Below, one piece after another: positions 7,945 through 16,441 of a DNA stretch of 28,838 nucleotides. The notes under the pieces are model-generated. The model did not search any database, was not told where the DNA came from, and saw only the letters and a list, made by a program, of their open reading frames with translations. A program made the translations under genes and the position numbers. Numbering within the stretch: position 1 is the stretch's first letter; the number at the start of each line of letters is the position of its first letter. This DNA comes from CANHCC01 sp040381555 (GTDB lineage: Bacteria; Bacteroidota; Bacteroidia; J057; RFSG01), in the NCBI GenBank assembly GCA_040381555.1, contig JBEIHC010000028.1, forward strand, positions 1 to 28,838, given 5' to 3'.

Positions 7945-10371
7945 GTGAGTACCCTAGAAAAAACATCCGTGGCGCCTAAATTCAAATCCTTGAATCTGGA
8001 AAAAGAAGAAATTCTTCAAGATTATCGCATAGCTTTTCAAAGCCGGCAGGCAAGTCTGCTCGGTCGACGGGAAGTTTTGACCGGAAAAGCAAAGTTTGGA
8101 ATCTTTGGCGACGGAAAAGAAGTGCCCCAACTTGCCATGGCAAAGGTCTTTAATAACGGTGATTTTCGATCCGGTTATTATCGGGATCAAACTTTTATGT
8201 TCGCAGCAGGAATGTCGAATGTAAAAGAGTTTTTTGCCCAGTTATTTGCTAATACAGATGTTTCGGCAGAGCCTTGTTCTGCCGGAAGGTCCATGAACGG
8301 ACATTTTGGAACTCGATTCCTGAATGAGGATGGATCTTGGAAAGCTCAGACGGCAATGAAAAACTCCTCTGCTGATGTTTCCCCAACGGGTTCGCAAATG
8401 CCACGACTCCTTGGTCTGGCTTATGCCTCCAAACTATATCGCCAAAATCCTGGCTTGCATGCGTTCTCAGATTTCTCTATTAAAGGAAACGAAATAGCCT
8501 TCGGTACCATTGGCAATGCCTCCACTTCTGAAGGTATGTTTTTTGAAACTGTAAATGCCGCAGGCGTTATGCAAGTGCCCATGTTGCTTTCTGTTTGGGA
8601 TGATGCATATGGGATCTCTGTACCTGCACGGTATCAAACCACCAAAGAATCAATCTCCGAGATATTGTCCGGTTTCCAAAGAACTGCTGACAAGTCTGGA
8701 TATGAAATCCTTACTGTTAAAGGATGGGATTATCCTGCCCTTGTTGAAACCTATCGGAAGGCGGAAAAGATTTGCCGCGAAGAACATGTTCCTGTTTTGG
8801 TTCATGTGCAGGAAGTTACTCAGCCTCAAGGACACTCAACCTCTGGCTCTCATGAACGCTACAAATCCAAAGAAAGACTCGCTTGGGAGCAGGATTATGA
8901 CTGCGTGCGGAAAATGCGCGACTGGATGATTCAGGAAGGGATTACTACTGAAGCTGAATTGGAACAGCTAGAAGCTACTGATACCAAATGGGTACGCGAA
9001 GCAAAAAATGAAGCTTTTCGAGAGTATCTAAATCCAATTAAAGAAGAAATAAAATCAGTTTGCTCTATCATAGACAAAATTGCCCTTGGTTCAAAAGTTG
9101 AAGGTTTTATCCGGGAAATATCTTCCGAACTGTCCAAAATTTCTGAACCTTTCCGGAAAGATATTTTTGTTGCGATTCAGAAAGTATTGCTTGCTGCCAG
9201 ACAGGATGCTAATCCTGCTATTCAAGAATTAATAGAATGGAGAAGAAGGGAGCAAGTGGCCAATGAAGATCGATATAATTCATTCGTTTATAGTCAATCC
9301 GCCCATTCTGCACTCAAAGTACAGGAGGTGCCAGCTCAGTTTACGGATGCTTCCCCTATAGTGGATGGTCGAGAAGTATTGCAAGCTTGTTTTGATGCAG
9401 CCTTAACGCGTGACCCAAGAGTGCTTGCTTTTGGAGAAGATGTGGGGCATATCGGAGATGTAAATCAGGCTTTCGCCGGCTTACAGGCTAAATATGGAGA
9501 ACTCAGAGTATCGGACACAGGTATTCGCGAAGTAACTATTTTAGGGCAGGGAATAGGCTTGGCTATGCGGGGCTTGAGACCTATTGCCGAAATTCAATAT
9601 CTGGATTATCTGCTTTATGCTTTGCAGCTTATGTCCGATGATTTGGCTACAGTTCAGTATCGAACCAAAGGAGGACAAAAAGCCCCCTTAATTGTTAGAA
9701 CTCGCGGTCACCGCCTCGAAGGAATCTGGCATTCCGGATCTCCTATGGGAATGATTATTCATGGCGTTCGGGGTATGCATGTTTGTGTTCCTCGTAATAT
9801 GACTCAGGCAGCAGGAATGTACAATACCCTCCTACAATCTGATGAACCCGGGCTTATTGTTGAAGTGCTCAATGGGTATAGATTGAAGGAGAGAATTCCA
9901 GATAATGTTGGAACTTTTACCGTGCCATTAGGACAACCCGAAGTGCTCAGAGCTGGAACAGATCTTACATTAGTAACTTACGGCCCGAATTGCCGCTATG
10001 CTCAAGAAGCCGCAGATAGATTGCAAGAAGTGGGTATTTCAATAGAAATTATTGATGTGCAAACTCTGCTTCCATTTGATTTGAATCATACCATTGTACA
10101 CTCTCTTCAGAAAACCAATCGCTTATTGGTATTGGATGAGGATGTACCTGGAGGAAGTTCTTCTTTTATGCTTCAACAAATTCTCGAAAAGCAAAAAGGC
10201 TATCGTTGGCTGGATTCTGAACCCAGAACTTTAACAGCTAAAGAGAATCGTCCGGCATATGGTACAGACGGAGATTATTGGTCCAAGCCTTCTGCTGAAG
10301 ATATATTCGAAACCGTTTATGAGCTCATGCATGAAGTTGAGCCTGCCCGTTTCCCGCTATTCTATAAATAA
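7945..10371 (+). CDS. Fused E1 alpha-beta 2-oxoacid dehydrogenase
   Basis: An 808-aa thiamine-diphosphate E1 component with the alpha and beta subunits in one chain. It decarboxylates a 2-oxoacid (pyruvate or branched-chain) and passes the acyl group to a lipoylated E2. The alpha half (about 1-440) has GTIGNASTSEGMFFE at 187-201 and VWDDAYGISVP, the TPP/Mg region. The usual GDG start of that motif reads GNA, with Asn in the Asp position. The phosphorylation-loop-like GHSTSGSHERYKSKE follows at about 296. After a linker (about 445-472), the beta half has FGEDVG (496-501), Glu529 in DTGIREVTILGQGIGLA (the expected TPP-activating Glu), and YRTKGGQKAPLIVRTRGH. Start is GTG at 7945; no early ATG exists. 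No E2 or E3 gene is present here, so the substrate is unresolved. It is followed by purB after 5 nt. Confidence 0.88.
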   Translation: MSTLEKTSVAPKFKSLNLEKEEILQDYRIAFQSRQASLLGRREVLTGKAKFGIFGDGKEVPQLAMAKVFNNGDFRSGYYRDQTFMFAAGMSNVKEFFAQLFANTDVSAEPCSAGRSMNGHFGTRFLNEDGSWKAQTAMKNSSADVSPTGSQMPRLLGLAYASKLYRQNPGLHAFSDFSIKGNEIAFGTIGNASTSEGMFFETVNAAGVMQVPMLLSVWDDAYGISVPARYQTTKESISEILSGFQRTADKSGYEILTVKGWDYPALVETYRKAEKICREEHVPVLVHVQEVTQPQGHSTSGSHERYKSKERLAWEQDYDCVRKMRDWMIQEGITTEAELEQLEATDTKWVREAKNEAFREYLNPIKEEIKSVCSIIDKIALGSKVEGFIREISSELSKISEPFRKDIFVAIQKVLLAARQDANPAIQELIEWRRREQVANEDRYNSFVYSQSAHSALKVQEVPAQFTDASPIVDGREVLQACFDAALTRDPRVLAFGEDVGHIGDVNQAFAGLQAKYGELRVSDTGIREVTILGQGIGLAMRGLRPIAEIQYLDYLLYALQLMSDDLATVQYRTKGGQKAPLIVRTRGHRLEGIWHSGSPMGMIIHGVRGMHVCVPRNMTQAAGMYNTLLQSDEPGLIVEVLNGYRLKERIPDNVGTFTVPLGQPEVLRAGTDLTLVTYGPNCRYAQEAADRLQEVGISIEIIDVQTLLPFDLNHTIVHSLQKTNRLLVLDEDVPGGSSSFMLQQILEKQKGYRWLDSEPRTLTAKENRPAYGTDGDYWSKPSAEDIFETVYELMHEVEPARFPLFYK

Positions 10372-10376
10372 CCACT

Positions 10377-11750
10377 ATGTTTTCTCTCCTGGCAATTTCC
10401 CCGGTTGATGGCAGGTATGCCGAACAAACCGGAGAACTAAACCGCTATTTTTCTGAATTTGCCCTGTTTCAATATCGGGTAAGAGTAGAAGTTGAATATT
10501 TGTATTTTCTCGTTCACTTAGATATTCCAGGCTTGAATAGACTAAAGCCTATCCCGAAGGAAAATTACGATTCCATCTGGAAGTTGTTTTCTTTGGAAGA
10601 TGCTCAGTGGATTAAGCAATGTGAGGGCGTTACCCGGCATGATGTAAAGGCAGTGGAATATTTTCTAAAAGAGAAGCTCAGTGCCCATCCAATATTTACC
10701 CTCAGCCCTGCAGAATCAGAGTTTATTCACTTTGGGCTGACTTCGCAGGATATCAATAATACAGCCATTCCTTTAATGATTCAGGATGCATTAGAGTATG
10801 TATATTTTCCTTGGTTGGAAAAATTGCAGGAAGTGTTGTTAGAAGATTCCAAAGCCTGGAAGTCTATACCCATGATGGCCAGAACGCATGGTCAACCTGC
10901 CAGCCCGACAACGGTTGGAAAGGAGATTCGGGTTTTTGAAGACCGGCTTCGGGTTGAGAGAGAGAGATTGCGCACACTTCGAATTCCTGCAAAGTTTGGA
11001 GGAGCAACCGGAAATTTAAATGCCCATCGGGTGGCCTTTCCACAGGTCAACTGGCCTGCCGCCGCCGATCGTTTTGTGCAGGAGTTTTTGGGATTAAAAC
11101 GCAGTCGCGTTACAACCCAGATAGAGCATTATGATGGACTCGCCGCTTTATTTGATTCCCTCGCTCGTGTTAATACCATACTGACTGATTTATGCCGAGA
11201 TTTCTGGGCCTATATTAGTATGGAATATTTTACCCAAAAAACCGTAGCCGGTGAAGTTGGATCTTCTGCAATGCCTCATAAGGTTAATCCAATAGATTTT
11301 GAAAATGCCGAGGGTAATTTTGGGATTGCCAATGCTCTATTCCATCATTTTAGCCAAAAACTTCCCCTCTCTAGATTGCAGAGAGATTTGACAGATTCCA
11401 CTGTTTTGAGAAATGTAGGCGTACCCATAGCTCATACCTTATTGGGCCTAAAATCCTGCATGAAGGGTCTTGATAAAGTGCAGTTAAATTCTACTAAAAT
11501 TGAGCAAGATCTTGAAGCCAACTGGGCGGTTTTAGCGGAAGCTATTCAGACAATTCTTAGAAGAGAAGGGTATCCTAAACCCTATGAAGCATTGAAAGAT
11601 CTTACTCGGGGCAATCAAAAAATCACCCAAGAAAGTTTGCAGATATTTATCTCTCAACTCAAGATTTCAGATTCAGTAAAAGCCGAACTATTGGATTTAA
11701 GTCCTCAAAATTATATTGGGTTTGCAGAAGAACTGGCAGAGGAAGATTAA
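10377..11750 (+). CDS. purB: Adenylosuccinate lyase
   Basis: A 457-aa fumarase/aspartase-superfamily enzyme acting twice in purine synthesis: it cleaves SAICAR to AICAR, and adenylosuccinate to AMP, releasing fumarate each time. Length and sequence match the longer E. coli-type PurB (456 aa). Key regions are ISPVDGRY at 7-14, TRHDVKAVEYFLKEKL (about 86-101), HFGLTSQDINNTA (118-130), ARTHGQPASPT with His171, and the family signature SSAMPHKVNPIDFENAEGN (296-314) with the catalytic serine. Start is ATG, 5 nt after the E1 stop, so it is almost certainly cotranscribed with it. Confidence 0.96.
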   Translation: MFSLLAISPVDGRYAEQTGELNRYFSEFALFQYRVRVEVEYLYFLVHLDIPGLNRLKPIPKENYDSIWKLFSLEDAQWIKQCEGVTRHDVKAVEYFLKEKLSAHPIFTLSPAESEFIHFGLTSQDINNTAIPLMIQDALEYVYFPWLEKLQEVLLEDSKAWKSIPMMARTHGQPASPTTVGKEIRVFEDRLRVERERLRTLRIPAKFGGATGNLNAHRVAFPQVNWPAAADRFVQEFLGLKRSRVTTQIEHYDGLAALFDSLARVNTILTDLCRDFWAYISMEYFTQKTVAGEVGSSAMPHKVNPIDFENAEGNFGIANALFHHFSQKLPLSRLQRDLTDSTVLRNVGVPIAHTLLGLKSCMKGLDKVQLNSTKIEQDLEANWAVLAEAIQTILRREGYPKPYEALKDLTRGNQKITQESLQIFISQLKISDSVKAELLDLSPQNYIGFAEELAEED

Positions 11751-11795
11751 GTCAGGTGCTGATATTAACAGGTAATAAATAAATTTATTGATAAA

Positions 11796-12656
11796 ATGGT
11801 TTCTGCTACTTCCCTTCCCCTATCCTTGAATTGCAGAGGTCGTTTGGTTCAACTTCGTCCTGTCTTGATTATGGGGATTTTGAATGTAACACCGGATTCT
11901 TTTTCGGATGGGGGTAAATTTATGGAAGTGCATTCCGCTCTTGCTCAAGCAGAGAAGCTTATAAAAGAGGGTGCTGACATTCTGGATATAGGGGGTGCTT
12001 CTTCCCGGCCTGGTTCGGCATTAATAGAAGCAAAGGTAGAATGGGAAAGAGTGGGTCAGATAATTCAGGCTGTTCGCAAAGCGTTTCCGGATACGCTAAT
12101 TTCTTTGGACACTTGGAGAGCCTCTGTTGCAAAACAAGGCCTCGACGAAGGGGTCGATCTGATTAATGATATTTCGGCTGGTATGTTTGAGCCTGAGATA
12201 TTCACCCATGTGGCACGCGCCAATGCTCCATATATCGCCATGCATATGAAGGGTACTCCCCAAGATATGCAGGATAACCCGCACTACCAAAATCTAGAAC
12301 AAGAGGTATTGGGGTTTTTAGCAGAAAGAACTTCTCTGGCAAGGCAAGCTGGAATCAAAGATGTTATACTGGATCCAGGATTCGGATTTGGAAAAACACT
12401 CGAACAGAATTATCGCTTGTTTCAGGCATTGCCTGCTTTCGTTCAGACGGGGCAAGCGGTGGTTATTGGTATTTCAAAAAAGTCTATGCTCACCCAACTC
12501 CTAGGGGCATCTAAAGAAGAAGTATCCGACCTTGCTTCTATCCTGCATTACCAGGCAATTCAGGCTGGGGTGCACTTGATTCGGGTGCATGATCCAAAAC
12601 CAGCTGCGGAGGCTCGCAAGCTTTATACATATCTAGCTACCCTTCCGCATGTCTGA
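11796..12656 (+). CDS. folP: Dihydropteroate synthase
   Basis: This TIM-barrel folate enzyme joins p-aminobenzoate to 6-hydroxymethyl-7,8-dihydropterin diphosphate. It has 286 aa, the usual length. Motifs are MGILNVTPDSFSDGG (26-40), DIGGASSRPG (64-73), Asp105 (SLDTWR), NDISAG (124-129), DPGFGFGKT (193-201), GISKKSML with the substrate lysine (about 225-232) and RVHD (263-266). Start is ATG, 45 nt after purB. The 3' end overlaps mqnB by 8 nt in a different frame, which suggests translational coupling. This is the chromosomal housekeeping form; nothing suggests an acquired sul allele. Confidence 0.96.
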   Translation: MVSATSLPLSLNCRGRLVQLRPVLIMGILNVTPDSFSDGGKFMEVHSALAQAEKLIKEGADILDIGGASSRPGSALIEAKVEWERVGQIIQAVRKAFPDTLISLDTWRASVAKQGLDEGVDLINDISAGMFEPEIFTHVARANAPYIAMHMKGTPQDMQDNPHYQNLEQEVLGFLAERTSLARQAGIKDVILDPGFGFGKTLEQNYRLFQALPAFVQTGQAVVIGISKKSMLTQLLGASKEEVSDLASILHYQAIQAGVHLIRVHDPKPAAEARKLYTYLATLPHV

Positions 12657-13284
12657 AATTTGGGTAACAGCTCCTACTGCCATTGAAATCGAATCTCTGA
12701 AGGGAGATTTTTCTGGCAAGAACATACGATGGTTGAGCACGGGAATTGGTATTGTCAATACTGCTCTTTCTTTGGAGCGAGCATTGCAAAATAACCGTCC
12801 TGATTGGATTATTCAAGCGGGTATAGCAGGTTCTTTGAATGCCCAATTTCCTCCAGGCTCAGTCGTGCAGGTTCAACGGGAACTGTATGCAGATCTAGGC
12901 GCAGAATCTCCCTCAGGTTTTTTGGATTTAAAGACACTTGGGCTGGTAAATTTCACTCTAAATGAGAGGCAGTATTTTAATGTTTTAGATAATCCCAATT
13001 TGCTTCCAAGTCATTTGCCCATAGTAACAGGCATGACGGTGAATAGGGTTCTGGGTACCGCAGAAAGTATTTCTCAGTCAAAGGCCCTTTGGAATGCAGA
13101 TATTGAAAGCATGGAAGGGGCTGCATTTTTTCAGGTGTGCTTGCAGCACGCCATTCCGTTTGCAGAAATTCGAGCAATCTCCAATTGGGTTGAACCCCGC
13201 AATAGGGAAGCTTGGGATATCCCTACCGCTCTCAAAAGGCTTAGAGAACAGATTCATGTTGTCTTAGCCAATAGCATGAGTTAA
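12649..13284 (+). CDS. mqnB: Futalosine hydrolase
   Basis: A 211-aa member of the purine nucleoside phosphorylase/MTA nucleosidase fold that cleaves futalosine to dehypoxanthine futalosine plus hypoxanthine in the alternative (futalosine) menaquinone route. Visible features are the start MSEIWVTAPTAIEIESL, the glycine-rich GIGIVNTALSLERAL and IIQAGIAGSL, the conserved purine-site region ADIESMEGAAFF (about 150-160) and RAISNWVEPRNREAWDIPTAL near the end. This combination fits MqnB better than MTA/SAH nucleosidase. Its 5' end overlaps folP by 8 nt. It implies the organism makes menaquinone through futalosine rather than by the classical Men route. The rest of the pathway is outside the window. 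Confidence 0.9.
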   Translation: MSEIWVTAPTAIEIESLKGDFSGKNIRWLSTGIGIVNTALSLERALQNNRPDWIIQAGIAGSLNAQFPPGSVVQVQRELYADLGAESPSGFLDLKTLGLVNFTLNERQYFNVLDNPNLLPSHLPIVTGMTVNRVLGTAESISQSKALWNADIESMEGAAFFQVCLQHAIPFAEIRAISNWVEPRNREAWDIPTALKRLREQIHVVLANSMS

Positions 13285-13304
13285 GGAATTTGTATAGTCT
13301 AAGA

Positions 13305-13820
13305 CTAAGAAAATAAATAAGCGCTAATTTCTTGAGTCTCGCTTATTTCTACCCGGATGTGTTCCTGTAAGGTGGTACCCAATTCTAGCCCCGTATAATC
13401 CGCATGAATAGGAAAGGATCGGTGCCCTCGGTCAATCAATACCATGGCTTGAACTCTTGATGGTTTGTATTGCATAAGCTGAGTAAGGGTTTCTATCAGG
13501 GTGCGCCCGGAATACAATACATCGTCAATGATTATCAAAGTTTTGTTTTGAATCTTTTCTGGGCTAAGGGTCGAAATGTCTACAGAATCCGTAGCCTCTT
13601 CTCTACGCTTGGGTTGGGCTTTATATATGCTCAACTGTATCGGAGAAATTAGGTGAATTTCTTTGGCAATCAAATGGGCAAGTTTTTCCCCTTTGCTGTC
13701 AATACCTATCAAAATTAACTCCTGCGCTGGGTAAGTTTGTTCTAATATTTCACAAGCCATTCTGGCAATTTTTGCCTGTGCTTGTGCATGATCTAATATC
13801 AGAATTCTTTTGTCCTGCAT
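13305..13820 (-). CDS. PyrR-like phosphoribosyltransferase
   Basis: A 171-aa type I phosphoribosyltransferase. The PRPP-binding loop is IIIDDVLYSGRTLIETL (about 97-113), and the tail MVLIDRGHRSFPIHADYTGLELGT is characteristic of PyrR, the RNA-binding attenuator/uracil phosphoribosyltransferase. An N-terminal region (ILIGIDSKGEKLAHLIA) also fits PyrR. No pyr genes and no attenuator-like leader are adjacent, so whether it regulates pyrimidine genes or only acts as a salvage enzyme is unclear. It is the last gene of the minus-strand run, 6 nt after the nuclease-like gene, and converges on mqnB with a 20-nt gap. Confidence 0.85.
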   Translation of the reverse strand: MQDKRILILDHAQAQAKIARMACEILEQTYPAQELILIGIDSKGEKLAHLIAKEIHLISPIQLSIYKAQPKRREEATDSVDISTLSPEKIQNKTLIIIDDVLYSGRTLIETLTQLMQYKPSRVQAMVLIDRGHRSFPIHADYTGLELGTTLQEHIRVEISETQEISAYLFS

Positions 13821-13826
13821 GAAATC

Positions 13827-15101
13827 TTATTTGCTCAGAATGATTTTTTGATTTGCTTGTCTATTGCCGTCTGTAGCTTTCAATAAATATACTCCTGCAG
13901 GAAGTGTGCTGAGATCCCATTGGCCTCTGCTGGACAGATTTTGGCTAAGAATAACTCTACCGTTTAAATCGCTTAATGAAACTTGCAGGAATTCCTGTGT
14001 TGCCGTATGATTAACTATGTTCAGAATGCCTTGGGTTGGGTTGGGGCTAACGGTTAGAGTTAATTTTTCCCAGGCATTTTCTGTAACGGATATCACTTGC
14101 TTATGTGTTGCAAGCAATTCCAAATATACCGGAAGGTGATCACTTGAATTATACAAGGCAGATAGGACATTCCAAGGGACAAGGGTGTTGATCGGAGGGT
14201 GGGTTAGGGAGTCATTGAATAATTGTCCATTATTGGCAATTACCCGATAGGTGTTCGGTATATACTTGAGGCGACTACTTTGAAGGATTGAATCGGAGGT
14301 AAGGATAAAGTCAAAACGATCATCTAAGCCTCCGGTGGCACCTCCGTTAAAGGCACGAACACGCGTGCTTTGAGTATGCACATCAGCAAATGCTGCATTG
14401 TTGTTCCATCTCCCCGGACGATTGATAGGGTCTTTGAGTTTAATTAAACCCGTATCGAGTAAAGTCTGATACCCTGCTTCCTGATCTGTATAAAGATTTA
14501 AATCCCCGGTAGCCAATACAAACTGAATATGAGGCCTAGCGCTCATCCAATTTTTCAACATTTTTGTCTGGGCATAGCGGGAAAGGCTGTCAACAGCGTC
14601 AGAAGAGGCTGTTAGGTGCATGTGAAATAAATCCACATACTGGGTATCCTGATGGGTAGCTAAATTTGGGTCTTTATAAAATAACCGACTATACCCAATA
14701 AATCTAGATGATCCAACGGCAGTTGATCCTGCGGTAGAAACACTATCCGTGCGAATTAAGCCTAGTTTATTTGTATTGTAAAATAAAATTGTTTCGGTAT
14801 CAAACCCATCCAAATAAACTGTTCGAGCATAGTTGGTTCTGCCACTGTGATTTAAAGAATTATTCAGAATCAAGTCTGCTCCGGAAGAACTCAACATTTC
14901 AGTAACGCATAGAATGTCCGGTTTTAGGTAGTCCAAGACTATTCTGATACTATCTGATCTTTCCGGTGTAGAACCAGGGTATTTAAGAAGACTGTAATGC
15001 ACTACCCGAAGCGTGTCTTGTTGAGCTTTCACTGCAATGGGGAGTATGGAATGCATCAACAGGCATACCGCCACGATGAATCCAAAATTATTTTTTTTCA
15101 T
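13827..15101 (-). CDS. Secreted endonuclease/exonuclease/phosphatase-family protein with T9SS tail
   Basis: A 424-aa exported protein. Residues 1-26 are a signal peptide (MKKNNFGFIVAVCLLMHSIL, then VKAQQ). Residues about 30-335 match the EEP (DNase I-like) fold: LRVVHYSLLKY, DILCVTEM with the metal-site Glu, LFHMHLTAS, FVLATGDLNLYTDQE (Gly-Asp-Leu-Asn), DDRFDFILTSDSIL and a late NSSDHLPVYLEL. Residues about 345-424 form a type IX sorting domain: VSPNPTQGILNI, LSDLNGRVI, LPAGVYLLKA and a closing QKIILSK. It is therefore probably exported by T9SS as a nuclease or phosphodiesterase; the substrate is inference. The ATG is followed by an A8 tract in the coding sequence. A promoter candidate lies directly upstream. 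Confidence 0.9.
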   Translation of the reverse strand: MKKNNFGFIVAVCLLMHSILPIAVKAQQDTLRVVHYSLLKYPGSTPERSDSIRIVLDYLKPDILCVTEMLSSSGADLILNNSLNHSGRTNYARTVYLDGFDTETILFYNTNKLGLIRTDSVSTAGSTAVGSSRFIGYSRLFYKDPNLATHQDTQYVDLFHMHLTASSDAVDSLSRYAQTKMLKNWMSARPHIQFVLATGDLNLYTDQEAGYQTLLDTGLIKLKDPINRPGRWNNNAAFADVHTQSTRVRAFNGGATGGLDDRFDFILTSDSILQSSRLKYIPNTYRVIANNGQLFNDSLTHPPINTLVPWNVLSALYNSSDHLPVYLELLATHKQVISVTENAWEKLTLTVSPNPTQGILNIVNHTATQEFLQVSLSDLNGRVILSQNLSSRGQWDLSTLPAGVYLLKATDGNRQANQKIILSK

Positions 15102-15108
15102 AAGCAGG

Positions 15109-15139
15109 TAAAGTTACAAATCTTTAGACTCAGTGTGAA
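15109..15139 (-). promoter_or_regulatory. Putative promoter of the secreted nuclease gene
   Basis: On the minus strand, TTC (15137-15139), 20 nt, then TAACTTTA (15109-15116). It overlaps the 3' end of the upstream membrane-protein gene and lies 7 nt before the nuclease ATG, so the leader would be very short. Confidence 0.35.
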
Positions 15140-15507
15140 TCTTTCAAATTATCTTCCCCTTCTCGGGTTCCATAAGTGTCTGGCATTTCATCTGAATGTT
15201 TACTCCCTTTGCCTAAATTAAAAATGACCTGCAGGATGATGGTACCAATCAGACCGGAAAAAAATAAAACAAAGGGATTGTCTAATCCCGGACTTTGTGC
15301 CCATTGGCCAGTGGTGATTTCATCTGCATTAGAAAGGTATGTCGCCAGAATTCTGGAAACAAAAGCGGCATTGATTAAATGAAGAAATACCATGGCCACC
15401 CAAATCAGACAACCCGCCTTAAATCGAAGATTTTTATGCTGATGGAAAAAGATAAAATTGCTGAGAAGTTGAATTCCCCAAATAACAAATACAGTGTTGA
15501 ATATCAT
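15130..15507 (-). CDS. Small integral membrane protein, unknown function
   Basis: A 125-aa protein I do not recognise. It has about three hydrophobic helices: residues 3-21 (FNTVFVIWGIQLLSNFIFF), 32-50 (CLIWVAMVFLHLINAAFVS) and 76-96 (NPFVLFFSGLIGTIILQVIFN). A hydrophilic, acidic C-terminal tail follows (KHSDEMPDTYGTREGEDNLKD). The loop between helices 2 and 3 contains NADEITTGQWAQSPGLD. Start is ATG; its first bases overlap the lipB stop as ATGA, so it is probably translationally coupled to lipB. Nothing links it to lipoate metabolism apart from position. Confidence 0.75.
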   Translation of the reverse strand: MIFNTVFVIWGIQLLSNFIFFHQHKNLRFKAGCLIWVAMVFLHLINAAFVSRILATYLSNADEITTGQWAQSPGLDNPFVLFFSGLIGTIILQVIFNLGKGSKHSDEMPDTYGTREGEDNLKDSH

Positions 15508-16259
15508 ACGAAAGGGGAGATCAGGGTTGAAATTTCTAGACTTGGAGCAGAAAGATAGGAGTATCCAAAAACCTGAGCGAAGTTATGTTTGAGTTTTTCT
15601 TTAACTTCACTCATATCTATCTCTCGGCCCAACTCTGTCTGAAGTGAACTAACCCCTTTGTCCTCAATTCCACAAGGAATAATTTGCTTGAAGTAATTCA
15701 ACTCAGTGTTAATGTTAAATGCAAATCCATGCATGGTTACCCATCTAGAACACCGTATCCCAATTGCACAGATTTTTCGTGCTTTCGAATCATTATCTGG
15801 ATCCAGCCATACTCCGGTTAATCCAGGGTATCTTCCTGCTTGAATGCCGTATTCAGCCAAAGTTAGGATGACTGCTTCTTCAATATTTCTTAAGTACAAG
15901 TTGATGTCGGTGGTGAATTGTTCCAGGTCAAAGATGGGATAGCCGGTTATTTGTCCGGGACCATGGTAAGTAATATCACCACCCCGGTTATTGGGGAAGA
16001 ATTCAATACCCGCCTTCTCCAATTCCGCATCCGTCAGGAGCAGATGCTCCGCCTTTCCACTTTTCCCAAGCGTATATACAGGATTGTGTTCACAGAATAA
16101 AAGGTAATTTCCTGGCAAAACCTGTTGGGTTTCTCCTAAAGATCGGTTCGCAATTTTCTGGTTTACAGAATTTTTTAACAATTCCTCCTGGAGCGTCCAA
16201 GCAACCTGATAGGAGATTTTTCCCATATCTTGAAACCAAACTTTGACCTCTTTTTTCAC
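15504..16259 (-). CDS. lipB: Octanoyl-[ACP]:protein N-octanoyltransferase
   Basis: A 251-aa LipB that moves octanoyl from acyl carrier protein to the lipoyl domains of 2-oxoacid dehydrogenase E2 and GcvH, the first step of lipoate assembly. Conserved features are the N-terminal WFQDMGKISYQVAW, FCEHNPVYTLGKSG (about 55-68), the family signature RGGDITYHGPGQ (92-103), ARKICAIGIR with catalytic Lys162, SRWVTMHGFAFNI, and the acyl-accepting Cys196 in IIPCGI. Start is GTG at 16259; the N-terminus matches the family from there. It is functionally linked to the E1 dehydrogenase in this window. It heads the minus-strand run, with a -7-like box only 4 nt upstream of the start codon. Confidence 0.95.
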   Translation of the reverse strand: MKKEVKVWFQDMGKISYQVAWTLQEELLKNSVNQKIANRSLGETQQVLPGNYLLFCEHNPVYTLGKSGKAEHLLLTDAELEKAGIEFFPNNRGGDITYHGPGQITGYPIFDLEQFTTDINLYLRNIEEAVILTLAEYGIQAGRYPGLTGVWLDPDNDSKARKICAIGIRCSRWVTMHGFAFNINTELNYFKQIIPCGIEDKGVSSLQTELGREIDMSEVKEKLKHNFAQVFGYSYLSAPSLEISTLISPFV

Positions 16260-16263
16260 CTCA

Positions 16264-16294
16264 CAAAGGTATGTTTTTTCAATCCCCTACAGAA
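16264..16294 (-). promoter_or_regulatory. Putative lipB promoter, possibly leaderless
   Basis: On the minus strand, TACCTTTG (16264-16271) is a perfect TAnnTTTG box, with TTC (16292-16294) 20 nt upstream. The box ends 4 nt before the GTG start, so a transcript would start at or near the initiation codon. Confidence 0.4.
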
Positions 16295-16441
16295 TTTGCT
16301 CAGGAAATTCCTATTATAACAGGTGAGCATAAGTTGATGCTTTATTGTGAGATAGCTTATTGATAATTTCTTTTGATAATTATTTTAACACTAAAAATGG
16401 AACTTTTTGTTTCAATTTGCCGTAAATTGCTCCATTAATTG

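Noticed and set aside
8555..8929. A 124-aa open frame on the plus strand
   Set aside because: It is an alternative frame inside the E1 dehydrogenase gene, with no recognisable domain.
13295..13307. Small palindrome TAGTCT-A-AGACTA between mqnB and the PyrR-like gene
   Set aside because: The stem is only 6 bp, the loop is too small, there is no T tract and it overlaps a stop codon; it is not convincing as a terminator.
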